64,000 nt of DNA from Amblyomma americanum (lineage: Eukaryota; Arthropoda; Arachnida; Ixodida; Ixodidae): positions 164,792,124 through 164,856,123 of the forward strand of contig NC_135498.1 of the NCBI RefSeq assembly GCF_052857255.1, given 5' to 3'. Of this stretch, positions 40,713-53,460 are shown one piece after another. Made by a program: the position numbers and the translations under genes. The notes beneath the pieces are model-generated. The model was given only the letters and a program-made list of their open reading frames with translations, was not told the DNA's origin and did no database searches. The stretch's first letter is position 1. Each line of letters begins with the position of its first letter.

Positions 40713-41038
40713 TATCAATGCGGCATTGCCAACATTCAGCCCAAAATTGCAAATACATCAATTCCTTGCCTCAGTACACTATACGCTATTGCATGAATGA
40801 TTGTTCTTAAATAAGAATAATATTACTGTCATTATTATTGAGAGTTCTTACCTTTTTCTTTAGACTGAAAAGAGTCTCGCAGTAGCCCGAATGTAGATTT
40901 GCTCAGTGATGCTAACCTTCGTTATCGGTAGACTAACTGAAAGTATCTGCTGAGCATAACCATTTATGAGAAGTTTATTTATCCTTCGTTTAGCAACCAT
41001 ATTTGTAGTGGTTGTCGTGCCTGGAGGACGGCAAGACA

Positions 41039-42759
41039 ATGGCTACAGATGGACCTAAACCCTTCTACCAGATCATCGACGGCATACGGAGGTGCCCTTT
41101 CATTACTCCGGAGTCCCTGAGACAAGGCTTGGATTTCGTCGCCCGGAAAGGCGACCTCTTGCAGGTGTCGTACCCGAGGAGTGGCACCCACTGGGTTCAG
41201 TACATCACTCAGTTAATCCTCAATGAAGGCGAACCGGTGAACACGTATGAGCAGTTCGCACAGGCTGCCGTGTTCGTCGAGTACCGAGTGGGTGCCCCAG
41301 ACTACGAAGCCAACACGCCCGTGCGGACCTTCTGCACCCACCTCCCTCCGAGTAGGGAGAAGCTCAACCCGGAGGCCAAATATATCTACGTGGCCCGAAA
41401 CCCCTGGGACGTCTGCGTGTCGCTCTACCACCACGTACGTCGTCATGATGATCATCGTCCGCTTAGGACTAAGTTCATCCCAGCACTTACTATCGGGGGC
41501 GAATTCTGTGAGACACGAGAAAAACGATCTGGGCCCGTATCCCAAATTGCGCCTCTTTCGAGAACGTCTTTTTTGGCGACATCTGACTGGCCGGAACACC
41601 GGAAGTGGATGCGTGCAGGCGTTTTCGAAAGCGACGCAAGTTGGGGTGTGTGTCCAGGGCGCACAGGTTCCGGGCTTGTCAACGATCATCTTATTTCCCT
41701 ACCACGCTCCAAAACACTCGAGTCCTAATTTCACCTCCACAAATGTGGTCTAGAGACACCGGCTAATGACATAATTATCATCTTGAGTTGTGGCTCGCGC
41801 GTCCTGGAGATGGTTGTCTCTATCGTGGGGTGCGCGGAAACTCCAGCGGGAAATTTGGTACCAATCAATAAAAGCTCGTCTCCGAAAGGCCACGGAAGGG
41901 TTCTGGAATATTACTTAACTTCGTCATTACCGAGTAGCCTTATAATCTAGGCAGGATTTTGCATATTGGAGGCCACATTTAAGCTTCCAAAAGATAGTAG
42001 GATGATGTGTATACTATTTTTAAATGTCAAGCGCTATATTAATGCTTGTAGGTTTTCTTCACGGTTACGTTTCACACTGGCCGTATGCTGCTCACAAAAA
42101 ACGCACCGCCTTACCAAGTAAAATGGCAGCACCGAAGTAATCATCCGTTTTCATTTGTCGTGATCCTCTCACTCTTGCAGATAAATGGCTTGACCACGTT
42201 TCGCTTCGGGGACGGCACGTTCGACGACTTCCTGGAGGCATTCCTGAACGGGGAACTCGGCTACGGTGACTACTTCGAGCACGTGAGGGCCGGCTACTCT
42301 CTGAAAGATGAACCCAACGTGTTCTTCGTCACGTACGAGCAATTGAAGAAGGACACGCGAGGAACTGTGCTTCGACTGGCCGGCTTCATTGGAGACCGCT
42401 ATGGCAACATGCTGGAGGAAGGTGATGAAGGAAAGCGGCTACTCCAGATCCTGGAGCGCAGCAGTGCCGAAAACATGAAGAAGGTCATGACATTCAACCT
42501 GAGGGATAATACTGACCCCGTAATGCAAAAGTGGTTGAACGAACACGAACTTCCGTCAAAGCCCGGGGACAAAGAAGACCTCAAGCGGCAGGAGGTCCTC
42601 AAAGAGGCAAAGGTGGGATGTTGGAAGACCTACTTCTCGCCACACAACCTGCGGCGAATGGATGTCGTGACTAAGCAGAAGACGCGAGGGTCTGATGTCA
42701 TGGAACTGTGGGCGGACATACGGCAGGAAACATTAAGTTTTTGTGAACGGTCGGATTAG
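41039..42759 (+). CDS. Cytosolic sulfotransferase A (two coding exons: 41039-41434, 42181-42759)
   Basis: Transfers sulfonate from PAPS to small hydroxyl or amine acceptors in the cytosol. 324 residues, the usual SULT length. Exons join at a phase-0 GT-AG intron (GTACGT...TTGCAG). ATG 41039 fits the paralog. The 5'-phosphosulfate loop is YPRSGTHW (45-52), the catalytic base is His101 (CTHLPP), and the 3'-phosphate region is RNPWDVCVSLYHH (Arg120, Ser128). Exon 2 gives GDGTFDDFLEAFLNGELGYG, FVTYEQLKKDTRG and the C-terminal GCWK (279-281). The usual RKG before it reads KEA (273-275), so one PAPS contact is altered. Polyadenylation signal AATAAA at 43055-43060. Substrate unknown. Its tandem paralog is at 45907. 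Confidence 0.92.
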
Positions 42760-45700
42760 ACTGTTGGGCTGTGTGACGCTAAGGCTGTTTTCGCATCTGC
42801 AAAATGAGGTTTGTTTTATATCGTGGTCAGTATATACTCCGCCTCATTTGTTTTTGCCATTGGAATGGAAGCTACGAGCTCCGGACGACAGCTTGCATTA
42901 ATGTGCTGTTCTTAGGCGTTCGCAAGTCACCCACACACTTCTGGCAGCTGTTGCTTCAAATGCGTGCAAGCAAATTAACTAGTGTGAAGAAAGTTTCCTG
43001 GCCTTTTGAGTGCATGCATAAAATGCTTTTTTTCTGTGCTCCTCATTAGGAGAGAATAAAAGCGCAGTCCTGGCTGCATTTTTTTTTATTTATTTGAGCC
43101 ACTCACAGCGTAGTGCAGTCAAACATCACATGCAAATCTGCACTTGCATACCCAACAATTCCGGACAAAAGCAATTTTGAACAGGAAAGAGTTTATGGAA
43201 ACAATTTTTTTATATATTGTAACATTTCACCATAACAATCAATATATCCCACAACTCCTGTCGACAGACTTGCTTCTTTTTCCTGTCGTCAAAAGCAGTC
43301 CCCATTGGTTTTCTATGGAAGTCTTAACTCCTCTATGCGTGCGAAGGAAAAAAATTACAAGATTTTGCTACGCATCAGAAGATTGTACAATTTTCGAAAA
43401 TTCGAAATTTCTTTCAAAGAATATTGGACAAGTTTGCTTACATGAAGACATAGAGGACATAATAATGAAACCCACCTGCGAATACGAACCAAATTTACTC
43501 CGATGCCGCGAGTTCAAAGTTGCACACGCGGCTATCAATTGAGCTTTATTTTGCATGCTCACTTGGACCGCCAATTTTTGCAGTGGGCAGGCAAACACGA
43601 GAAATAACGATGTTTTTTGCCTCTGTAGTTTTCTTTGTGCTTTGAAGATCGCGAAAAAATTTATTTCATTTTTTTTTTAATTTTAGTTGCGTATAGTACA
43701 ACGTCTTGGCAATGTTATGAAATGCAACCAAAAATGCAGGAGAAGAACGGTACAAGAAATGATTCATTTTCGAAATACATACAGTTTGGTCATGTGGTTA
43801 AAAATATAACAGAAATGGGTAGAATACAAATTTTTGTTTTGTTTTTATTCGATGTCATTTTTTTACCGAGGTTGTGTAGATTAGAAAATATACTACTAGA
43901 TGTAGTACGCCAAAGTTCTGATTTTTTTTTCCCCTATGCACTCTGCATCAAGCTACAAAATTAATAGGGTTCAGTGCAACCCAAATATTTTTTTTCTGAT
44001 AATGTTTTGGCATCAAAACAGTATGAGTTTTCCCACCCGAATGGCCCAGCGATACACCTGGCAAGCCCAAAATGGAACCAGGTTATGCAACGGCATTCAG
44101 CTTCACGCGATGAAAAGCAGCCCACTTTATTCGGGGCGAAAAGCCTCCCCCCCCCTATATTCGCTGTCACGCATTTTTTGGACGGTAAGATTTTGCTGAA
44201 GGTCAAATCAAGAAAAGAACTACCCTATGGACATGAAATGCAATCGCGCGAATCCTCGTCACCCTTATACGGTCTTCGTGCGACGCGGCAGCTTTTCATC
44301 GTCAGGACTGCAGCAGCCTGTCTGTGCAGGTGTGTGACGCAGCGCGAGTTGAAAGGAGCGCGAGGCCCTCTCCAGTATAACCGGGATTCCGGGTGCAATT
44401 TATTTTCCTCTGAGGGCGGTGCGCACGTCTTTTTTTTTTGTCTTTTTGCCGCCAGAGGAGAGGCAGCGACGGCGCTATCGGTTTTCCTCAAAGCCCGCTC
44501 GTTATCAACTCTCCCCCCCCCCCTCCCGCGCCTCTCACTATCGGCACGTGTCGAGCACCGGCGCCGCATCTGTCGAGAGCGGCTTCACGTGTGCTGTACA
44601 AGGTGAGTCAGTTGTAGCGTGCCTCTCGATGCGTTAGTCTTCCGAAGAGTCGCTGGTGTAGAGACAACTGTGGCGACTACTCAAACGTAATGCTACAGTC
44701 AGATGCAGCAGTCGGGAGCCGCTCGTGTTAGTGCCAGAATGCTGGGAGTCGCAGAAGTCCTAGCCACACGAAGCCGTGTTTGTACAAAGGTTACGGGACA
44801 CGCTGAATTTTGTTCAACCGCGTTGGAATGCGGGCATAGGGGTTCTTGGATGACACAGATATGATGCACCTGCGTAATGTTCCGACGAAGGGATTGTTGT
44901 GATAGCTGGATTTAAGGTTTCTAGGCCAAGCTTCCATCGTCTAAGGCATGGAGTCAGTGCTTCTAAAATTTTTTGTTGTGTTCCTGGGACATGATTCTTG
45001 CGGTATACAAGCAACACGACGAACGCAGAGGAACGGGACATGCTCTAGACAAGCATTTCTCAATTTTGTCCTCTAATTTTTAGGACTGAAATAATAATTT
45101 ATTTTAATGCTCTAAACCAGCGAGATGAATTCTCGCTCTATATGCACTCCTACCTGTTGGATGAGTGGCAATAAGCATTGTCCGAGCAAAAAAGTTCATT
45201 CAGCGCCTCGGAGTGATGTCTTCCTGCTGTCAAGTGTCTGTTCCCATGAGTGTTTTGACATATCTTCGTCACACGCCGTATGCATTCTAATGTACATTTG
45301 TATTTTACGGAATTTTCTTACCAAACACATCACTCCTGCATCCTAGATGTCGTGAGAAGTCAGAGCTTCCACACTGAGCCCCCAATCAGTCAGCTTTTCA
45401 AGAACTGTGTGACAAGAGGCGCACTCTGAGCAGCCTTCCAAGTTTGTTGCTTTGTCTAAATCAACTTTCTGCTCCCTGCGGCAAAACATCTCCCAGTTTC
45501 GGGAGACATTGTTTGTAATCTTAATTTGAATAAGCATATTGTCATGCACATCCATGTATATAAATAAATATACGCCATAAGATGTTCTTGCACGTTTCTG
45601 AAGGCGTACAATCTCGCTGTAGAGAGCACGGAGAAAACTAATTGAGAAGGAACTGTCGGACCTGCTACAGCTGCAAAATTTTTTGCATATATTCAAAGGG

Positions 45701-45906
45701 ACACCATGATTTGGAAAATTGTATTTCAATTAACGCGGAACACCCCAACTCTGGCTCTGGTCTGACGAAGATGTAACACCAACTTACCTCTTTGTGCTTT
45801 TAATTTGCTTTGATGACAAGCTTACTCAGGCATTGCAGGCGACAACTGCTTTCTGTTATTTTGTTTCCATGTTTACAGTTAAAACATCGGTTCCCCTCAC
45901 TAAGAC
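42760..45906. other. Intergenic between sulfotransferases A and B
   Basis: Holds the 3' UTR of gene A (to about 43080). The remainder is AT-rich to 44200, then a GC-richer block with C-runs (44500-44525). No further exon, SINE or LINE motif that I can support. Any non-coding first exon of gene B would lie here but is not visible. Confidence 0.5.
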
Positions 45907-48900
45907 ATGGACACCAAGATGGCGGCAGACGGCCCGAAGCCCTACTATCAGATTATCGACGGCCTGCCGAGGTGTCCCTTCATGAGCCCGGAGTCTCTCA
46001 AGCGAGGCCTGCATTTCGTCGCCCGGAAAGGCGACCTCTTGCAGGTGTCGTACCCGAGGAGTGGCACCCACTGGGTCCAGTACATCACCCAGCTGATCCT
46101 GAAGGAAGGCCAACCGGTGAACACGTACGAAGAGTTCATGCAGGGAGCGCAGTTCATCGAGTACCCAGTGGGCGACACCGACTACGAATCCAGCACGCCC
46201 GTGCGGACCTTCTGCACCCACCTACCTCCGAGCAGGAAGAAGCTCAACCCGGAGGCCAAATATATCTACGTAGCCCGAAACCCCTGGGACGTCTGCGTGT
46301 CGCTCTACCACCACGTACGCGAAGCCTAATTAGTCGCTTCTCGATATCGATGATGTCATTTGAACTAACAATCAGTCAGCTATCGCTAGGGCTCTTTGCC
46401 ACTGCTATCTATCTAACCCATGCATATAAACCGAGATTTTTTAAAATAGTTGAAGCCTACTCAATAGGTGTTTGCATCGTTTTGGATGTCTAGACAGGTG
46501 GTATCCACGCTGGCTGGTCTTAGTTCTAATGGAACGCAGCGTCGATCACTTGAATTGACTAAGTGTGGCAGGCTGGCTGTGTACGCCATAGCGCACTTGT
46601 GGAAAGCTTCCAGCCGACCGCGGCGGCTGCGTTTGTATGGAGGAAAAGCGCTAAGGCGCCAGTGTGCTGTGCGATGTCAGTGCACGTTAAACATCCCCAG
46701 GTGGTCAAAATTATTCCGGAGCCCTCCACTACGGCACCTCTTTCTTCCTTCTTTCACTCCCTCCTTTATCCCTTCCCTTACGGCGCGCGGTTCAGGTGTC
46801 CAACGATATATGAGACAGATACTGCGCCATTTCCTTTTCCCAAAAACCAACCAACCAAAGCTTCCAGAAATCATCTCCTGTCACGCATGGGAAAGCAAAT
46901 GCAAGAGGCACGTGCCGTTCACAGATAGCATTAGTTTATGAGCATGATTGCCTACGCATTCACATCCCTCACCGTATACACTGCAGCCAGCGAACAAGTT
47001 AGTGTTAAAACTTTCATTTTGCTCAGCTTAATGCGACCGCAACTTGAAATTCATAACTTTAAGGCAAGAAGACTACTTAGAGCGCTTTTCAACGTAAGGA
47101 TTGCTTAATAAGAGGGCCGCCACGCGCAGTCGTTAGCTGTCGCAGCGCAGGCACGAACTTGGACTTTTAAAATTATTTGAATATCAGTGGTCCAGGGACC
47201 TTGTGTGCTCGTTGAATGCATTTCCTGTGGAGGCACGGGGAGTTAAGTTGTACAATTTGGCTGGGTCTACTCGCGTCCGTTTCTTAATGCCATGGAGAGT
47301 GTTACGGGATCACAACAGGTCGTTCATGTTTGCTCAATAAATGTAGCGCGTGGCCGAAAAGCACAAAACGTGATGCACGTGAAGTGTTCTGACTAGCCTA
47401 AAACGCCAGGCTGGTGCACATAATCCTTCTGTCGAACATCGGCACTCTTTTAAATCTTAAAGAAAGCCATAAACTGCGTTCCGCTCTGCCGCATCTTTTA
47501 TAGGCTGGCCTGGTTGTCCCTCCGGTATTATTTCCGCAGAAAAATTCAGCAAAATGTCCCTATGGAAGAGCGCCCCAGAAGCTAATAAATAGTTTTCCGT
47601 GTAGTGTTACCCGTCGACACATTGCAGGCGGAAACACTGGAGAGCGGTTCAGCGGTGGAATATAAAAAGAAACTTTGTTTAAATGCGTATACTGACATTG
47701 TTTGCTTCTCTGCACTTGATCGCAGCATGCTTCTCTAATGTACGTTCTCGTCTCAATGAAAGCAGTCGTGTGGTCGGAGAGCAAATTTAATGCAAAGAAC
47801 ACATCAGCACGCAGGTGGCGACCAGAGGGATTGCTTGGTTGTGATGTTCACAAGCGCTGCTTCCGGAGTCTTTGGCACTTTTCAAAGTGAAGGCCGCACT
47901 AAAGCAGCAGGACTTATTGTTCAGCGCGCCCACAAAGTCTGTTTGGCTGAGCAAGATGGATATGATGGCTAGCTTATATAGTTCTTGTACACCTTCCGCC
48001 TAGAGCAGGTCAACCAAAGCACGTCTTCCCACTGCGTTCGTAGCGATCCATTGGCATTGTTATGATCAAGTCATTCTCTTCTTTCAAGCATTACGAAGTT
48101 TTCAGCTTGCCCTATGTTTTTTGGTAGGAGTAATTCACCGTCAGATTTCCCGCTTTGTTCAGAACCATGACACGCAAAAATGCTTGTCGGCATTTCCCCT
48201 TATGGCGGACACACCTTGTTCAAATCTTCCTCGATATTCAAATTCGTGATAATGCCACAGCACAGAGACTCATATGTTTGGTTCGCTACCATACCTTCTC
48301 TTCCAGGCAGACATACGATCAATGCACCTGTTTTTGTAGTCGAGTTGTGTTTGTTCGGAACGTTTGCATCGAAACACTTTCTGAGATAGCGCGCGGTATT
48401 TCGTGGCTCGCGTGAGATCCCAGCGAGGTGTGACTGTTTGCACGTGTAGAAAAAGAAACCAAATCAGTCTTTTAAAACGCAGACCGCTTCGCCTGCAACA
48501 CCTCTGCCACCATAGTTCGGAAAAAAGTGCCTAAATACAGTTAGTCATACAACTCGAATATTAGCACGTGGTTCTGTGATATAAAACACCTGACCATGGT
48601 GATAGTTTACTAAATTTCTGTCATTAGAATTACGCCGGGATCGCGGCTATGAAGAAATCCGCTTGTTGTTGCTCCTACGCAGGTATTGCTGTATAGTTTT
48701 TTTCTTTTCTTTCTGTGCGGAAGATCTTTAAGAGAGCAAAACACCTGGGTGCTCCTAGCAGCCTTGCAAATCCAGAAGCAATCCTCAAATTTGAGCCGTT
48801 TTATCGCTGGAATTTTGTGGCACGCTCATCGTGAGAAAAACAAGAAACTCCGTGGAACATTCATTCTCCGTGAACGCCGTATTGCTCGGCCGTATACGCA

Positions 48901-49864
48901 GCGGCGGTAGGGGGCCACGCGTTCAGCGCATGCGCACCAGCGCCTCGCTATTCCCCTATCCTCGTAACCAATAGGGTCACCCTAATCCAAATATTTATAA
49001 TTCCGTAGCTCGCTAAATGCTTTAAATTGAAGTGGGGCAAGAGTCAAGCACTGAACGAGCCTTGGGTCGTTCGCGCGGCAGAAAGAAGTTGCTGGCGTAA
49101 GCAAGCCACAAGTCCCATACGTTTTCAACTTGTACGACCTTTATATTACTTTCATTTTGCTGTTTGCACTGTACGTTGAGGCGCATTTATTAAACTAGAA
49201 AGTGATAAAGCGCCAAAAGCTTCCAACATATAAAACTAACAGTGCTAGTTTCTTCAGCTGTGGTTTTCCATGCTCGCAGGTAAATAACTTGAGCATTTTC
49301 CGCTTCGGTGACGGCACGTTCGACGACTTCCTGGAGGTCTTCTTGACCGGGGAACTAGGCTACGGCGACTACTTTCAGCACGTGACAGCCGGCTACTCTC
49401 TGAAAGACGAACCCAACGTGTTCTTCATCGCGTACGAGCAACTGAAGAGAGACACACGTGGCACCGTGCTTCGGTTGGCGCGCTTCATCGGCGAGCGCTA
49501 CGGCAAGATGCTGGAGGAATGCGATGACGAAGGGAAAAGGCGGTTAGACCAGCTCCTGGAGCGCGTCAGCGCCGAGAACATGAGGAAGGTCATGATCTTC
49601 GACCTGACCAGGCATCCAGATCCTCACATTCAGAAGTGGCTAAATGAAACCAACGTCTCGTCTAAGGCTGCCCACGAAGGAGATACTAAGCGGCACGAAG
49701 TCCTCAGACAGGCAAAGGTGGGGGGATGGAAAGAGTTCTTTTCGCCACATCAGCTTCGGCGTATGGAATCTACGATCCAGCAAAAGACACGTGCGTCTGG
49801 CGTAATGGAACTGTGGACGGACATACGACGGGAAACTATAAGCTTCTCTGAAATGTTAGCCTAG
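45907..49864 (+). CDS. Cytosolic sulfotransferase B (two coding exons: 45907-46314, 49280-49864)
   Basis: Paralog of gene A: 330 residues, same intron position and phase, and long blocks of exon 1 identical at the nucleotide level. PAPS loop YPRSGTHW (49-56), catalytic His105, 3'-phosphate region RNPWDVCVSLYHH (Arg124, Ser132), exon 2 with GDGTFDDFLEVFLTGELGYG and AYEQLKRDTRG, and a C-terminal motif RQAKVGGWK (279-287) that keeps Arg279 but has Q-A where RKG-type enzymes have K-G. The start ATG 45907 is four codons upstream of a second Met that aligns with the start of gene A. The 2965-bp intron carries a Ruka SINE. Polyadenylation signal AATAAA at 49995-50000. Substrate unknown. Confidence 0.92.
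46614..46856 (+). mobile_element. Ruka SINE in sulfotransferase B intron
   Basis: 5'-truncated Ruka starting after the B box. Perfect 11-bp target duplication AAAGCTTCCAG (46603-46613 and 46857-46867). Tail (CCAA)n. Confidence 0.92.
46868..49279. other. Remainder of sulfotransferase B intron
   Basis: About 2.4 kb of intron with no exon-like or repeat motif that I recognise. Ends TGCTCGCAG, the acceptor of exon 2. Confidence 0.6.
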
Positions 49865-50305
49865 ACTCTCGATCGTGTTACAGACCGCGTGGCTAACGCT
49901 CTCTCAGGAAGAGTTTTGTTATTCAGCAAAGCTTGTTTCGTTTTTCGATATTTGGCCTTGATGGAATATTTTTTGGTGCACCTCAAGAGACAAGAATAAA
50001 CAATCGTTTTTTTTTTTTACCATGAGTCGCACCTTGTAATCGCTTGCAATTGCGCCAACTTCAATGTATACAACTATTATGTTTTAAAAGACCTCTGGCC
50101 GTAGACGCTAAAGCCGCCGAAAATGCGACTGAAACATTGCTCCGAATTCACTCGTTATTTTACTATTAAAGCACCCATCTGCAGACGGGAAAAAAGGCTA
50201 TATTTCAGTTAAATAGTTTGGCCACTCCAATCGCGAAGTATATAGACTACCCGCACCACTACCGTGGTCAGTGTATACGCAGGCGCAGTATATCTAGTCG
50301 CTGTA
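49865..50305. other. 3' flank of sulfotransferase B
   Basis: 3' UTR with AATAAA at 49995-50000 followed by a T run. The remainder is featureless. Confidence 0.5.
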
Positions 50306-50315
50306 CTCATGGGCT

Positions 50316-50618
50316 TTAGCGTTTTCCCTCCATAAAAACGCAGCCGCCGCGGTCGGGTTCGAACCCGGAAACCCTGGATCAGTCCCCGAGCGCCCTAATC
50401 ACTGAGCCACAGCGGCGGGTGTGGTGTGCGATGTCAGTGCACGTTAGAGATCCCCAGGTGGTCGAAATTATTCCGGAGCCCTCCACTATGGAACCTCTTT
50501 CTTCTTTCACTCCCTCCTTTATCCCTTCCCTTATGGCGCGGTTCAGGTGTCCGCCGAGATGTGAGACGGATACTGCGCCATTTCCTTTCCCCAAAAACCA
50601 ATTATTATTATTATTATG
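50316..50618 (+). mobile_element. Ruka SINE with inverted 5' end
   Basis: 50316-50418 is the Ruka head in reverse orientation (GGGTTCGAACCC B box, then GAGCCACAGCGGCGG). From 50419 the body runs in + orientation (TGTGCGATGTCAGTGC...CCAATTATTATTATT). Both parts lie inside one perfect 10-bp target duplication, CTCATGGGCT (50306-50315 and 50619-50628), so this was a single insertion with a 5' inversion and loss of about 8 bp at the joint. Confidence 0.92.
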
Positions 50619-50628
50619 CTCATGGGCT

Positions 50629-51560
50629 GCAGGTCAGCGAGGTCCCTCGAACGCATGCCTTTGTGCACATTTTTGGAGGTTCACTGGAAAGAAGCACCCA
50701 TTATGTATACTCTGGCCTCCCAATAGTGTAATGAATAAATGAAACCTCGGTCGAACGTAACATATGGTATAACTGCCACAACTTTTGGAGCTACACGCGA
50801 GATCGAGGTCATATTTCGCCCAGTTTTTGCAGGTATGTGCACCACCGAGTCGATATCCCACGACTGTTCAACATAATCTCAAGCCACTGCTGTATGCAAA
50901 AGACAACAGGTCAACAACGGAGATGCCTCCATCTCTGTACAAACTGCACGAAAAACTGGACTCCTCAACTAGGTACAATTGTGCCACTGGCGCAAATTAC
51001 TGGGGCCGTGACTGTTTCGTTTTCGTTTTTTTTTTCGTCCGTCTTCTCTGACAGCTGCTTTCGGATTCCGCGAGCCGTGGCCGACGACATCAACAACAGG
51101 GCAAGCAACACGAAACGTTACAGAATGCGGCCTAACTTCGTCCACATTCTCGCCTGAGAAAAGCCTATCCGCAGCTTTTTGCGATCAGTGACGGCATGCG
51201 CCGTGACAGAAGCCCGGGGCTGAATAATATTGCCGAAGCAGGAACAAAATTTAGACACAAAATGCCGGAAAGTTAGTGACACCTTTTGGGACAACGTGAG
51301 CATGCGTACGTGAGTGCTTTCAAAGTGCATTTTATCTGCTTTCGGATGCTGGTATCTGTCTTTTTAAAACAAAAAGGCATCTTTTACTTTTATAAGTGGA
51401 AGCAAATAGCCAGCAACATTGTCGCTTTGCTTAGGCTGGGTCTTTTTTCCGTCAAGATAAGCTTGAAGTCAGTAAGATCGCTTTACTTTTGAGCTGACGG
51501 CAAGCCGAGATTACTATTGTGACAATCATAATAGAGTATTTTTTGTTCATAACTTACACA
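50629..51560. other. Intergenic, no gene recognised
   Basis: Open frames on both strands but no motif. Contains T-runs near 51022-51031. Confidence 0.45.
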
Positions 51561-51570
51561 TACTTCACAA

Positions 51571-51890
51571 AATGTTTCCGAACCAGTACGCGGACACGTG
51601 CAAGTGGTGTGGAGCCACCCCCACTTTATACCGTATTACGTGGGAGTGTAAAAACAATTATTCATTCCATAAACTAAAAGAGCCCAATGCGGAACAATGG
51701 GAGAGCCTGCTCACCAGCAGCGTACTGGCGCCCCAGAAAGGACTGGTCCAGCATGCGTAAGTAGGTAGCAAAACTCAGTGGGGCCCTGGAATAAGGGCAC
51801 CACCCCTGGAAGACTCGGAACATCAACATGTGGACACCCGGGTCCCGCTGAATCGACCAATTTTTGGCGCCAATAAAGTTTTTTTTTCTC
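51571..51890 (+). pseudogene. LINE 3' fragment (I-like, C-terminal knuckle)
   Basis: A short open stretch MFPNQYADTCKWCGATPTLY...RITWEC is the CCHC knuckle at the end of an I-type LINE ORF2, followed by EQWESLLTSS...GLVQHA, then a 3' UTR with AATAAAGTTT and (CT)n like that of LINE B. Confidence 0.75.
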
Positions 51891-52953
51891 TCTCTCCCAC
51901 CCCTTAAGTTGTACCCCAAAAGTGGGGTCTTTAACAAAGGGAAGTGAAATAAAGTAAGTGCTCAAGATACGTCCAAGTCGCGGGCTTCATTCGAGAGAGA
52001 GCGAGAGAAGTGGTAGAGGAAAGGCAGGGAGGTTAACCAGTAGAATGTTCCGGTTGGCCGCCCTGCAGTGGGGGAGAGGGATTAGAGGTAAGAAGAGCAA
52101 TGCCGTCTGTATCTGGCACGAGAAACAATAGCAATTAAACGCACTGAAAGTCACAGGTCGCCGCAGCTGTAGCCTGCGCATCTTGAGGGCTGCCGAACGC
52201 TTCGACCTGAGCAGGACACATCTTCAGTCCTACATCACTAATACGAGGCAGACAGGCAGCGCAGACGCTCCAGTCTGTGGAAAGGCTGCTTGCCGTTGCG
52301 GCTGATAATGTTGATGACAACGTAAGCTTCGGGCTTCTCGGAAGGATTGGGCTGGAGGATGCGTTGTTCCAGCTATTGAACAGCTGCAAACACTGGATTC
52401 AACATATCCAGCATCTGCAGTGCATTCTGTGCAGCTGGCATGTGCAAGCTAGAAAGCAGCACACGCATGGCATTCACGATTGGCTTCATCATTGCAATTA
52501 CTTGCTGGTCTGTGACTTGGGCTGGTTTCTGACCTACTACCCGACCAGCAGTAGGCTTAACACACTGAGTGCGCGGCGTCTGTTCGGTCATTAAAGTTGT
52601 GCAGTGTTTCGGGAACGATGGCCAAGTACAACTTGCCGGTCCCGGTCTCGAACCGGAGTTGGGACTTGTGCTTGATTCGATTGCTTGATTAAAGCACGCA
52701 CTCTATACGTGCCGGTTTTTCTCAATTGAGTGACTCGCGCTTCTTGTTTATCGCAGTACCATAAAGCCCAGGTGATCTCAGACCCGTTCATCATCATCGT
52801 CATTATTTTTGTTATAATCATCATAAGTTGAGCGCACTGCACAATTGACACATTCTCCTCCAGTGACATACTGACGCTTTTCAACGGAGAAGGCGACCGC
52901 TATATGCATGGCTTTACAGGGCATAGGGACACCTTTGGCGATGGCCGAAGTGT
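51891..52953. other. Unassigned region
   Basis: Possible remains of LINE ORF1 on the - strand (about 52135-52591, Ala/Gln-rich frames), but no motif is good enough to call. Confidence 0.35.
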
Positions 52954-52966
52954 AAATATGTCCTCT

Positions 52967-53089
52967 TAATAATAATAATTGGTTTTTTGGTGGAAAGGAA
53001 ATGGCGCAGTATCTGTCTCATATATCGTTGGACACCTGAACCGCGCCGTAAGGGAAGGGATAAAGGAGGGAGTGAAAGAAGAGAGGAGC
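52967..53089 (-). mobile_element. 5'-truncated Ruka SINE
   Basis: Ruka tail in - orientation, (AAT)n at the left. A 13-bp target duplication with one mismatch, AAATATGTCCTCT at 52954-52966 and AAATAGGTCCTCT at 53090-53102. Confidence 0.9.
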
Positions 53090-53130
53090 AAATAGGTCCT
53101 CTCAGTGCCCCGCTGTTCAATAACGCGACC

Positions 53131-53460
53131 ACCATAACAATTCAATAAGAGCTAGGTTATAGGAGAAGGAAAAGCGCAGTAACTTTCTCACTCTCGATGA
53201 GCACCCCAACCTTGCGCCGTGAGGGAAGACGGGGAGGAGAGACTGAAAGAGCGAAGAGAGCAAGGTGCATAGTAGGTGCATAGTAGAGAGTTGCAGAACA
53301 ATTTTGACCACCTGGGGTTCTCTGACATGCACTGACATCGCACTGTACAGAGGTGTTCTTTGCGCTTCCAGTCTAGTGAAACGCGACCGCCGCGGCTGGC
53401 ATTTGATCCCGCGACCCTGGGCTCATCATCCGAATGCCAGAACCACTTAGCCACCACTCA
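53131..53460 (-). mobile_element. Old Ruka-like SINE (left end of the 440-bp array)
   Basis: Diverged tRNA-derived SINE on the - strand: head with GTGGCTAAGTGGTTCTGG near 53440, decayed B box, then GATGTCAGTGCATGTCAGAGAACC and a tail near 53140. Its head half is inside the first 440-bp unit. Confidence 0.8.

Noticed and set aside
43144..43542. Open frame of 132 codons downstream of sulfotransferase A
   Set aside because: No ATG at its start, AT-rich, no motif, no splice context.
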